This document shows, one piece after another, positions 31,926 through 43,074 of a DNA stretch of 64,000 nucleotides (within the stretch, counting starts at the first letter, position 1; each line of letters opens with the position of its first letter). Location: NCBI GenBank assembly GCA_023053575.1, contig JAKZAP010000014.1:3038001-3102000 (forward strand). Reading direction: 5' to 3'. This DNA comes from Branchinecta lynchi (lineage: Eukaryota > Arthropoda > Branchiopoda > Anostraca > Branchinectidae). The notes beneath the pieces are model-generated. The model ran no database searches. It saw only the letters and a program-made list of their open reading frames with translations, and was not told where the DNA came from. The translations under genes and the position numbers were made by a program.

Positions 31926-33183
31926 TCTGTTGGTTATACAATGAAAGAAATCGTAACTATATCTCTTGCAGTATTTTGTCAACATGTAATATTTTCCCAT
32001 AGACTGCATAAACATCCGTCTAGACCAGGGGTGGCGAAGGTATTTTTGAAACCATAAAGTCTAAACACATAAGCTTTAAGTATAGCAAGCCCTTCTTAAA
32101 AATATAGCTGTAAACACAGATAGGCCAACGTTGCCTCAAACTAACAATAACAACAGCGTTCGTATGTTTCGTGTTGAGAATCCTTCGGCAGACTTTTCTT
32201 GGCTTTCAAAGAGTTCAGTTCTCTTGTAAGAATGTAGTTTATAGATAAAGTAATTATCTTTTCACATAGGAAGTGATTGTATACAGTAAAATAAGCAGTA
32301 ACTTTTAAGTCAGTTAAAATTACGTGAATTAATATTTCTAGTTTATTTTCTTGTCTCTCTTAATAAGGCGATAGTGTTTTGTTTATATATATTAATTAGC
32401 AATTCTTGTTATCTGGGTTCAGTGTTTTTCTTTTTGGATAGTGAGTAAATTTGCAGGAGCAGCAAGTAACATCAGTTAGGCAAAGCCTTTCTTTGCACGG
32501 GTCCTGGGCGCCTTTCGGTTTTTCAAGCCATCTTAGTGCCAAGGGTGGGCATATTGCAATATGCCCACCCATGGTCTTGATAAACTAAGGCGTGCCTCGG
32601 CCCTAGCTCCCTTTTCCTTCTTGTACCAAGGGTTGTCATATTGGCGCAGATTGCGAGGGGGAGTTCCTGCGTACGTGTTTATCCAGGTTTATCAGTGACT
32701 CGAGTCTTATCTTTTTCATCTTTTTAATTCTTCGCTTCTTTTCGTAAATAAAACCAATTACCAGTATCTATTCTTCTTGTATGGTTCTGCTATAATTCCT
32801 GAGCGGAGGAGTGTCCTTCCGGGAGGGTTTTGGCATCCGGGGTCTTGCTCGCGCTACCTAGTTATTTTCCCCCGTCCACCGAAATACGACCCGCTCTAGA
32901 GTGCGTCCATAGAAATAATTAGCCTTGACTCTTACTTTTCCTCACCGCGGGTTCACAGCAATTTAGCTATTTGTAGAGGTAACGATACTAACCTCCGCTC
33001 GTTCTTAGCGGACAGGGTATGGGGAAATATTCGATAGTCCTATTCAGAGATAGGAAGACTGAGGTTCTGTCAGATTATTTGTTCTTGGAATCGCAGTGTC
33101 TGTACCCATTTTTACTGCTCTCCAACGGACTTAAACAATCCATAATATTTCGTTGGAATGGTACTTCAATAATTGGTAACGGG
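31926..33183. other. Unassigned, contains a palindrome
   Basis: No gene recognised. A GC-richer block at about 32470-33000 could be part of an LTR or unknown element, but no ends were found. The 28-bp palindrome at 32543-32570 lies here. Confidence 0.4.
32543..32570. repeat. Perfect 28-bp palindrome
   Basis: Half-site GGGTGGGCATATTG followed directly by its reverse complement, with no spacer. Confidence 0.9.
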
Positions 33184-33191
33184 GCTAGAGG

Positions 33192-33497
33192 CAGGGTTGC
33201 CACATCGAAAAAGATTAGAGAGTGACTTTTATTCGAAAACAGAGAGAGATTTGGGAGTGAAATTTTGTTTTCATGAAAAAGTGGGAAACGGTCAGTTCTG
33301 ATCAGAATAAATGCTGCAAAAATTACAGATTTTAATTTGGTGTCGTAAATAGTAACTTTTGTTAGGAATCACTACTGGAAAATGACACCTCTGGATGTTT
33401 TTTTAAATAGAGTGAATTTTATGTCCTATGTAGGACAAGAGTAACAACATGAAATAGAGTGACAATTCACTCTATCGTGCTACACGTGTCAACCATG
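33192..33497. mobile_element. Complete hAT MITE with 8-bp target duplication
   Basis: 306 bp flanked by GCTAGAGG (33184-33191 and 33498-33505). Ends CAGGGTTGCCACAT and the inverse of CATGGTTGACACGT. Relative of the truncated copy in the LTR at 10059. Internal palindrome GTCCTATGTAGGAC. No transposase. Confidence 0.9.
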
Positions 33498-33505
33498 GCT
33501 AGAGG

Positions 33506-34500
33506 AACCTTTCCGAATGGCTTGCACCTCGCAGTTAGTTAACAAGGCTCAGAATAGCGGACATAGTTCTCAATGTCTTTGTATAGATTAGACCCCCAAA
33601 AATACGTAGTGATACGATCAATGGTCCAGTCCCTTCACGTGTGACCACCTAGCCATTTTCTAGTCTTTCCTTTTTTCAAAAACAACTTACAAATTTACTT
33701 TAAAAAACTATATCCATATTTTTCAAATTTGAAATTTTACAACCACTTGGTTTCTTCAAATTTTCTTTGAAATGTAGCATATATTTTAATTAAAATAAAT
33801 CAAAATTTCAAGCTGTTTTACTATTATTTTTTATTTTATACTTATTTGTATTATTACTACTTTCAGATATCACTTACAAAGTGTCCAACTTTAATTAATT
33901 TCCTGGAAAAGCAAAGCAAGGAGAAACAACATAAATAAAATGTAAAATAGGTTAAGAGCCGCAACGGGATTTGTCATTATGTGTGCATAAATAATGCTTC
34001 CCATCCTATATTAACCACCTTCAACACACACATACGGAACCGTAGCTAATATACTGGAAAAGGAGAAAATAACGGAGAAGGATCAAAGAGCAACTAGTGC
34101 GCAAGCGCTCAGACGTGGAGTGTGAAAGTAAAACGTTTATCTACATTTTATAAGCTCTTTTCACATCCCCAATAACCAAACAAATATTGAAATATCCTAA
34201 TTTGTAATCATCCCACTTTAAAAGCTTTAAATGTAAACACACTGTAAATATAAATCCAAAGAAAGGTTGAGGATCTTGCACGAACAGCTTGAGCCAGTCC
34301 AACCCTTTAAACCTCTTTTCCATTAGCAAGGCAATAACAGGTGCAATAAACCAAATCGTAGCAGCCTAATACCCCCTTTGCCATCGATCATATGACAAAA
34401 CAGTCCAGTTTCCAACTGTTCATTAAAGATTAAAGTAGGACGCATCTTCTTAATTGTTGCTGTTAAGCCAAAATCTTGATCCATAGATACATCTCCCCAA
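33506..34500. other. Unassigned AT-rich stretch
   Basis: No gene recognised. 34092-34140 (CAAGCGCTCAGACGTGGAGT) recurs at about 52377-52410 in the IR copy B intron, so it is part of a dispersed repeat. Confidence 0.45.
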
Positions 34501-34504
34501 ATAT

Positions 34505-35320
34505 ACAAGAGTTAGACTTAAGACCTGTCATAGACGAACTTAACTCACAGGAAATCGGCGCTCAGCTGCACATGGACGATTGGGGGGGGGGGATCGGGAC
34601 CCATCAAAATTTGTGTTTACACCTCTATTTCCTCAAGTATACCAGCTTAAAGTTTGATTCCAGTCCCGGGTCAAAAACTTTGTTCATGGAAAATTTGGGC
34701 CCACTTGCCCATGCGCTCTGAAATACGCCGCTTGGTCTTATTGGTTGCTGTTACACTTCTGCATCTATACATCCATATCCACAGTATACAAGACTTGAAC
34801 TCGAGACATGTCATAGACGAACGTAACTCATTGGCAAATTGGGCCCACTTGCCCATGAAGGGGGAGGGAGGAGTGGTGGTTCAACCTTACATATAAATAC
34901 CCAACCCTATGCTCCAAATCACAAAGGAATTTCATCGCCCTATCTCCAGATATTGTCAAGTTAAAAACATTAAAAATGGGCAATCTGGGCCCAATCGCCC
35001 CTGGACCAAGTGGGGGTGGGGATTGTGGCCTGCAAAAAAGAAAAAAAAAACAATCCTGACATTTCAAGTTGATTCCTGTCACCGGTAACGAACTTTTACT
35101 CCTGGGCAATCTGGGCCCAGTTGCCCAGGAACGGGATGGATGGGGAGGTGTAACTTTAAAAGTAGTTTCCCAGCCCTACGATACACAAGTACAAGAAATT
35201 TCATCGTCATATTTCAAACTCTGGTCAAGTTATGAACATTATTTACTGGGCGAGCTGGGCCCATTTGCCCCTGAACTGGCTGGGTGTGAGGGGTGGGACC
35301 CCTAAGAGGCATAACTAGAC
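34505..35320. repeat. Divergent tandem repeat, ~145-bp period
   Basis: Units ending in TGGGCAA-x-TTGGGCCCA-x-TTGCCC recur with GGGCCCA at about 34697, 34841, 34987, 35112 and 35257 (spacing 144, 146, 125, 145). Each is preceded by CAAGTTATGAAC/GTCATAGACGAAC-type sequence. Units differ substantially, so the array is old. Confidence 0.75.
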
Positions 35321-35682
35321 CCCAGTACCACAAGTGTTCCAAGTTTGAACTTGATACTTGCACTCGTTCACGAGTGACGAGCTCAACAAAATATGGTGAA
35401 AACATATTGGGTTTGAACCATTCGATGGGTTTGAATCATTCGATGTTTTCCTGCTCTCCGGTTCAAACCCTGAAATTGTAAGTGCAGAGTACCTTATTAT
35501 TAATGTTTATGTATCAGTTATAGTAAGAATAAAATACCTTGAACCGAAAACTGAAAACCGAAAGCTGAAAGCTGCTATAGCGCTCACAATAGTGAATTGT
35601 TCCAAGGAACACTTCACTAAAAATCCTTTCTGTTGGCTACTTTAAAACCTTACCATGCTAACCGAACATAGTCCTCTTGTTC

Positions 35683-36305
35683 TTTTTGGGATCCCAAAAC
35701 GTAAGTGGAGGGATACCTATGAAATCGCAAAAGTTGTACGTCTGTCCGTCTGTAAGCACGATAACTCTCGAAGGGAATGAGATATTTTGATGAAACAAGG
35801 TGTTAGGACCCTTTGGGTCAACAGAGAGGTGGAGTTCGTAGATGGACTCTGTAGCTCAACAATTAGGGATGGGTGGAGGGGTTTCAAATTAAAGGGCGAA
35901 CAATTTTTTTAAACTACTAATGAGATAGTTGATTTAGGGGTAAGAAGACATGCTGACCATAAATATGAAAACCATTTTCTCGTCGGACAAGTAGTTAACC
36001 CGGAATCCGTCCAAAACCGGAAGTTGATTAGTTGTTTCAGGTTAAGGGTAACAAGACATGCCGAATCCGCTTTTTACAATCATTTTCTACCCGGACATAC
36101 AGTTTGCCCGGAATCCGGCTGAAACCGGAAGTTTTTTTTAAAAGTGAAAGTTGAGATGATTAGCCATTGACGTTCTTCTGTGTTTCTAAATCTTAATAGT
36201 AAACATGTTCAAGGAGTCTGGCGAAGACCGGATATCAACAAGACCAAATTGTCTGGATCAGATATTAGCTTTTGGGATCCCTTCGAAATCTTTCGTCTTG
36301 TTTAC
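35683..36305 (+). repeat. GGGATCC-family repeat, short copy
   Basis: From TTTTTGGGATCCCAAAACGT, via GTACGTCTGTCCGTCTGTAA and CGAAGGGAATGAGA, to GGGATCCCTTCGAAATC then TTTCGTCTTGTT. Fewer internal units than other copies. Confidence 0.85.
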
Positions 36306-36765
36306 AGCGAGTCCTTATTCGTTCCTCGGTTACGAGAAAAATAAAATGATTGATCGGTGCGTGATGCAAACTTCTATGACTAGCTTAGAATTTACGATGT
36401 GACACATTACGTTGACAGCTCAATTATGACATAAAACTTTCATCGTAGCTACTCGAGCAAATGTGGGAGAAAGGCCACGAGGTGAAAGAAACATTTGTAA
36501 AGATTTACTGTCAGGTGTGCCTCAGTTTTAGAGAGACAATCGACGGATCCAGTCAATAAGGTAAAGATATATTCATGATTATGCGAAAGATCCTCAAATA
36601 CAGTAATATTAATCGTAGTAGAGTTTTCTTCATTAACGGTATCTTTCGCATGCGTAAAAAATTGACATCTATACGTCAAATATAAAGCTAAGTGCACACA
36701 CAGTCCGGTAAGATTCCGAACGCGAAAACGCGCATGCGAAATTTGCGTCAGTATGCAGGACAGGT
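36306..36765. other. Unassigned stretch
   Basis: A 121-codon minus-strand frame (36449-36814) has no recognisable domain and runs into repeat sequence. Not called. Confidence 0.4.
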
Positions 36766-37110
36766 TTTTATATTTTGTAATGGTTTTCATCATCGAAAAA
36801 ATGGTTTTCATCATCGCGCTCAGTATGTATTCTTATTCCATAATCGAACATCTAATCAACTTCAAAGAAAACTTTTAATTCTAACCAACCTTCCGGTTTT
36901 TGCTGGTTCATCATTCCTATACCACATTAGATATCACATTAGCTGTTACAAAATATTTGTGTTGCCCCTTAATTTGACCCCCCCCCCTAAATGTAGGACT
37001 GCAGAGCCCATGTACGAACATGATCTTACCCTTGACCCAAAGAATCCTCACACCAAGTTTCATCAGTATAGCTAATTCCTTTCGAGATTTATCGTGCTGA
37101 CAGACGGACG
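36766..37110 (-). repeat. GGGATCC-family fragment, inverted
   Basis: Family phrases in reverse orientation: ATGGTTTTCATCATCG, TCTAATCAACTTCAAA, CCTTAATTTGACC, CACACCAAGTTTCATC, TCGAGATTTATCGTGCTGAC. Ends at GACAGACGGACGG without the terminal palindrome. Confidence 0.75.
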
Positions 37111-37214
37111 GAAGATTACTCCATTGGAGACACCCTTTCTCGTTTAATTAGGATCAACACGAATTGATTATTAGTGCCAGCTTTTATGTTTTCGTAAAGA
37201 AGAGTAGGAATATG

Positions 37215-38370
37215 GGTGAAAAAAAGAGTTGTAAGCTCAAATGGCACTTGCAGCTGTAAGTAAGAGGGTAGGGGTTCTGTCAGATTGCTCGGGTCCCAAT
37301 ATGCCTGCCAACTTTCGTCTTGAAAAACGCCATCACAGGAATTCTGGAAGACCCCCCTCCACCTCCCACCCCCAAGTGTCCTGCTCCAGTCCAATTGTGC
37401 AAACGATCTATCTAGAATAAATGCTTGTTCTTCCCAGCAAGTTTAACTCCGATCCCTCCATTCTAACCATTTCTTGAAATTTCCGATCACTCCTCCATCA
37501 ACTCCCCCATAGCTGTTGAATACGCTATCATAAGCTGAGATGAATCATTTGATAAAAAGTGCTTTCCGACTTTACAGTTAACATGCGCACTTTAAGGGAG
37601 CTGGAACTTCATTTGTAAGCAAAACCCATGAAAATGTATATTTCGCTTAAAAGTATTTTTCTTACTTTACAATCAAGATTGGTACTTCAAGGAATAGTCA
37701 GATTTGAAAAGTGGCGATTTCTAAGCCAATCTTCTCAAATGTCTAATATTCCAGCAAAGTAGCATCGTCCTAGCACATCTAAGTGCCAAAATCGTGATCA
37801 CCGGATTTCGGACCCCCCCCCTCAAACTCCCCCCCCCCCACAATCGCCGGAGTCAATCCAGTAGTGAAAAAGATTTATCCAGAGCATCTTTTTCTTACTC
37901 CCAGAAAGTTCCATCCCAATCTCTCCAGTATCAGCCAGTCACGTATCCCCCCCCAACTTCCGGACATGAAAAAGATCCCCAGAGACTTTGTTCAATTATG
38001 AAATTTCACTCAAATCCATCACCCGTTCCAAAGTTACGCATAACTCGATATTCCGGATTCCCCCTCTCTCCAGTCCCTTAGGTCCTAGCACATCTGGAAG
38101 TACCCTAACTCGGAAACGTGTGAAAAACTGCCCTAATTTTCCAGATTCCTCCACCCTCCACTCCCCCGCAGATGGTCGGATCGAGAAACTGAGTATTTCC
38201 AGGTTAGTTTGGTTGGGTCCCTGATAAGTCTGCCAAGTTTCATTGTCCTAGTACATCTGGAAGTGTGAAAAAGTGTGAAAAAAAAACCGGACAGACCGAC
38301 GGACCGACAGACGAAATTACGATAAGTGTATTGCATTTGAGACAGAAGCTACAAGTGCCATACAAAGAAA
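37215..38370 (+). repeat. GGCACTTG-family repeat, near-complete copy
   Basis: Head AGAGTTGTAAGCTCAAATGG then CACTTGCAG; includes the uninterrupted sequence GAGCTGGAACTTCATTTGTA that shows the empty target site of the LTR element; ends with GACGGACCGACAGACG and a damaged hairpin (GCATTTGAGACAG... CAAGTGCCAT). Confidence 0.8.
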
Positions 38371-39420
38371 TTAAGACAGGTCGTAGTAAACATTTGAACT
38401 TGTTAACGAAGATTACTTTCATTTGGAAGCTTCCAAATTCCTCGTGTTGCTAGTTCATACATACGGATATAGACATAAAATTTCAGTACCTCCATTTAAT
38501 CTTGCGAAAATAATATTCCTTGAAAAATTGTGAAAAATTACAAAAAAGTGAAAGCTAAAATGTGTTGTTTTTTACAAGTTGTCATGTGTCAGACAACAAC
38601 TGAGGAACTCACTCAATCCCCTCACTCAACGTGTATCACTGACCAGAATCATGTCCAACAAGTAGTCCAGTCTTGTTACATTTAAAGCTCATTTTTTTTT
38701 TTTTACATAGAATTTGACGTTGCCAAATGCACTAAACGAGTGAGTTTCGAGTCCCGGTGTCTCCAATTGCGGCTATCGAACAGATCTAGTGAAAAGTCCC
38801 TTTTATTGAAATCGAGACTGGTCCAACTTTCGCGTATGAATGTTTCCTTTTTTAATATCGTCCCACTTCTTACCTTATTGACTACAACAGTAGGCTTTCA
38901 ATTAAAAAAAAAGAGGTAAATACGTAAAATAAAGTAACATGGATCACGGGCATATCCTCAACAGAGCTCCAGCACCCGGTGATGTTGCAGACCGATATAG
39001 CCTACTGATTCTACAAAGTTAGTATGCATACCTGACTGACACCTGGTGTACGAGGGTTTCATAGGTAAGAAACCCCTATGTTTAGGCCAAGCACTATCAT
39101 TTCTGCTAAGCCTATTGTTTAAGGTAGTTGAGGATAGGTTATTTTGATTTAACACCAATGTTCATCAAGTCTATCAATAGAAAAATCTAATTTGCAAGAC
39201 TACCAGGAATTTCCGGCTTCAGATGTGAAGCCGCGCGATCCATGCCGATCCCGTTTTTCCCAACCTGCTAATTAAATTAAATATAATCTCCAATCACAAG
39301 TTATACCTCTTTCTTTTTCTTTTTTTTTATCGTGTGCATCCATCGTTTCGAAATCACCCTCTACTTGGCTCGAAATACAAGCCTTGACTAAGATTTTGCT
39401 CACTCACGATCTGACTGAGT
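38371..39420. other. Unassigned stretch
   Basis: No gene, RNA or repeat family recognised. Confidence 0.4.
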
Positions 39421-39424
39421 AGTC

Positions 39425-39620
39425 ATGGAGATGCAAATCTCGCAAAAATTGCAGCAACAATTGCATTTTTTTTGCGAAAGTTCGCAGCATTTTTCAAATT
39501 TTCAATTTTGCGAAATATTTCACTTTTTCGCAATATTCGCAATTTTCGAGAGGCTTCCGAATATTTCAATTTGCGAATATTCGATTGAGTTTTTCAGTTT
39601 GCAAAATTCGCTTTTCTACA
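39425..39620. repeat. Low-complexity TTTTGCGAA repeats
   Basis: Irregular short units TTTGCGAAA and TTCGCAATTTT. The two plus-strand frames here have no domain. Confidence 0.6.
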
Positions 39621-39832
39621 TCTATAGTCTACATACGGACATTGAGAAGTTTTTGCAATGATGCGGAAACAAAACGAAAGAAGACAGTTGACACACACGG
39701 TCTTCGGCGCTATGCTCCTTTTACAAGTCACAAAAGCAGTATTCGTGCTTAAGTTAACTGCAAAAGAATCTTATTATAGGGATTTCGCTACTTCAGATTG
39801 TAGCCAGAGTTACGTAAATATGGTTAACTGTG

Positions 39833-39959
39833 TACTCTTACTGTGACAAATAAACCAGAAGCAGAATTTGTATTAAATTAGGAATGTCATTGATAAATCA
39901 AGGCAGGGCGTTTATACAATCCAGCATTAACTTCTGGTTTACTTGTCGCAGTAATACTC
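39833..39959. repeat. Small inverted repeat
   Basis: 29-bp arms (TACTGTGACAAATAAACCAG at about 39839 and CTGGTTTACTTGTCGCAGTA at about 39934) with a 69-bp spacer. May be a very short MITE; no target duplication seen. Confidence 0.65.
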
Positions 39960-40127
39960 TCTTGTATCAAATCTGACCGTTGCGTAAAATTTATAAACAC
40001 GTTAAAACTCCGCATTATGCTTATGGTCATATACCTATGACAAATATTAATTATATTATTTTACAAACCTGTAATATAGATTACAGGTTTGTTTTCTTCC
40101 CCGAAGTTGAACCAGAGGATTGACAGC

Positions 40128-40159
40128 CTGACGAGGACCCTTGCCAAGAAGGGCCGAAA
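40128..40159 (+). ncRNA. Hammerhead-like core
   Basis: CTGACGA, then a stem of GG(A)CCCTT with AAGGGCC around a GCCAAG loop, then GAAA. This matches the CUGANGA-stem II-GAAA core of hammerhead ribozymes. A possible stem I (GACAGC with GCTGAC, one mismatch) flanks it, but stem III is poor. Related decayed copies at 51966 and 55307. Confidence 0.35.
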
Positions 40160-40214
40160 TATCGCTGATGAAGAATCATAGCTGACGTATCCGTTGTAAA
40201 CATTGTTTGAATAA

Positions 40215-40720
40215 ATATGCAGAGGACGTCGCAAAAGTTATCCGTCTGTCCGTCTGTTAGCACGATAAATCTCGAAAGGGAAGAGATATTTTCTTGAAAA
40301 TTGGTATGAGGATCTATTGGGTCAACATACAGGTCAAGTTCGTAGATGAGTTCTGTAGCCCCATACCTAGGGGTGGGGGAGGGGTTTAAAATTCAGGGAC
40401 GAAAAAAAAATGTTTTAAAAAGCAAATTAGATAGTCGATATAGGGGAAAGGAGACAAGCTGAATCCATATCTGAAACTGATTTTCTCGCCGAACAATTGG
40501 TTCGTCCGGAACGCGGCCAAAGCCAGACATTTTTTATTTGAAGTTGATTAAACGCTTGGTTTAGGGGCAACAAAACATGCTGAATCCGTATATGTCAATT
40601 CTTTTCTACCCGAACGAGTATTTCGCCCGGAATCCGGCCAAAACCGGAAAAAAATTGGTAAAAGTGTAAGTTTTATTTGAAGTTGGTTAGATAGATACAA
40701 ATCATATATGACTAGAACAG
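40215..40720 (+). repeat. GGGATCC-family fragment
   Basis: Begins in the middle of the family head (GACGTCGCAAAAGTTATCC) and includes CGATAAATCTCGAAAGGGAA, TTCGTAGATGAGTTCTGTAG and CCGGAATCCGGCCAAAACCG; the tail is absent. Confidence 0.8.
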
Positions 40721-41825
40721 GTTTTAAAACAAGGGTGCCAAGGTACCCTTCGTTCGAGAAATAATCATGTCACCGCCCTGACGGGGTATTGAAACCTGGT
40801 TTAAACGACTCGGCTTGCCTTTGACTGGGACGGATTCAAAATGATATTAACAATTTTTGTCAAACGACTGGGAGATTGTGTTTGACAGATGTCACCCATA
40901 CTCATCCCCCCCCCCCCCTTTCGGGCCACCCCTGGACCCAAACTGGCAATAGATATTGCAGTAAGCAACCCTGGGTGTGTCCTTGGTTAACAGCACAAGG
41001 GACTCAAGGTTGGAAAAGCTGTTCTGTACGAATCTACGATCATATTTTGGAAAAGCTTTTGAATATTCGGGTTTGCTGGGTTGAAAGCCGACGGAGAAAG
41101 AAATTGATAATTCTCACATACCTTGAATCACATACCGTTGATGAGCGGTTTAAATTTAGTTTGTGGGCTACGTAAATTTAGGAAAAAAAGTTTTCCCGCT
41201 GACAAGAGGACACTTTCCGTACAGAGTAGAGACTCAGACATTGCTGATAGCTTGCGAATATACTCGGAGATAGTACACGGAAGCTCGGTAGTAAAGTCCT
41301 GCATTATGTTATTTCTATTAAGCTTTTACTTTCCATTTCCGTGTGAACGACTCTAAATCGTATTGCCAATCAGCACCCTTTACTGCTCGTTACTATATTT
41401 TTCTTTTTCCCTTTTTTTTCATCTTTTAGATTTTCCAACTGAATTTGCCGCAGAATCTCGCAAAGCTCCCCACGTTTCTGACTAAATGTCTACGTAATTG
41501 TCGGCTCCTTCTGAATATTCCCCTGGGGTCTCGGTGCTTTTTTATATAATACCTTGTTTTGTTGCCATGGCCCTCGGGCTTTTTTTGGTAAATTATATTC
41601 TATTCTATATTCTATTCTATCGTTCTTTAAACATAAAAGTTGCACCCATAGGCATCTCATGTTGACCTAATTAAACGAGGAAGGTCGTCTCTGTTTGAGT
41701 AATCTTCTGGGATTGCGTCCCTTTTTTTCGTGGACTTTAATGACAGGGCCGAGTTGAGCTGATTAGTCCCCTGGGGTCGCGGCAATTTTTCGTTGATTTA
41801 ATGATCCTGCAAAATTGGGTCAACT
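40721..41825. other. Unassigned stretch
   Basis: No supported gene. A TATTC microsatellite occupies about 41587-41622. C run at 40907-40918. Confidence 0.45.
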
Positions 41826-42455
41826 GTCAGATTTTTAAATTGGGCGAAGTGACGGATGTCGGGAGTGGGTCAACTGACGGATTTCAAGGACTGGGCCAAC
41901 TGACGAATTTTTGGGCCAAATGACGGGTGGCCGAACTGTCGGAAAAGTTGGCCGAACTGACGGATTTTTGGGCGAACTGACGGGTGGACGAACTGTCGGA
42001 AAAGTTGGGCGAACTGACGGGGAGTAGGCCAAATGACGGATTTCAAGGTTGGATCAACTGACGGATTTCAAGAGTGGGCGGACTGACGGATTTTTGGACC
42101 AAATGACGGGTGGGCGAACTGTCGGAAAAGTTGGACCAGCTGACGGAATTTTAGGCGAAATGACGCGTGGGCGAACTGACGGTAAGTGAACTGACGGTGG
42201 GCGTAGTGACGGGTGGACGCAGTGACGGGTAGGCGTAGTGACGGGTGGACGTAGTGACGGGTGGGCGTTGTGACGGGTGGACGTAGTGACGGGTGGACGA
42301 AGTGACGGGTGGACGTAGTGGCGGGTAGCTGAACTGTCGGAAAAAGTGGGCGAATTAATGTTTAGGCAAACTGTCGGAAAAAGTCGGCTAACTGACGGAT
42401 TTTTTTGGCGAAGTGGCGGGTGGACGAAATGACGGGTGGCGGTAGTGACGGGTTC
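41826..42455. repeat. Minisatellite of GGGCGAACTGACGG units
   Basis: Over thirty short units of about 14-18 bp (GGGTGGACGTAGTGACGG and variants such as GGAAAAGTTGGGCGAACTG). The repetitive minus-strand frames are artefacts. Confidence 0.9.
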
Positions 42456-42706
42456 CCATCAGGCGGTAGTCGGGTGAATACCGGTGACATAGACATAGTG
42501 ACAAACGTAGTGTTAGATAGAAGTAAGAAGGCAAAAACGCGAACTTGAATGATTTTGAAGAGGAAAGTTGAACACAAGTAAGAAAGTAAAGAACCGAATG
42601 AGTAACTTCGGAAGAAGGAAGTGAAAAGCAAAAATAGAAAAGCAAATACAAAATTACTGCACAAAAACAAACTTTGCAAAAAAGAAGAAAACATTTTAGA
42701 ATGTTT

Positions 42707-43060
42707 GTTTTTGCGATCCCAAAACGTAAGTGGAGGGATACTTATGACATCGCAAAAGTTGTCCGTCTGTCCGTCCGTCCGTCTGTCCGTCTGTCTGTAA
42801 GCACGATAACTCTCGAAGGGAATGAGATATTTTGATGAAACTTGGTGTGAGGGTTCGCTGGGTCGTCGGACCAGTCAAGTTCGTAGATGGGCTTTGTAGC
42901 TCTACATTTAGGGGTGGGGGAGGGGATTCAAATTAAGGGACAAACAAAATATTTTGAAACAGCTGATGTGATAGTCAATTATGGGGTAAGAAGACATGCT
43001 GAACACGATGGTGAAAACCATTTTGTTCACCTTAGCTTTTTCAACACATCCGTGCGGTCA
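42707..43060 (+). repeat. GGGATCC-family repeat, head fragment
   Basis: From TTTTTGCGATCCCAAAACGT through GTCCGTCCGTCTGTCCGTCT to GGTGAAAACCATTTTG, then an abrupt join at 43020 to a LINE ORF1-derived flank. Confidence 0.85.
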
Positions 43061-43074
43061 TCAAAATGTGTTTT

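Noticed and set aside
41826..42455. CRISPR-like regular repeats
   Set aside because: Units abut without unique spacers and the genome is eukaryotic.
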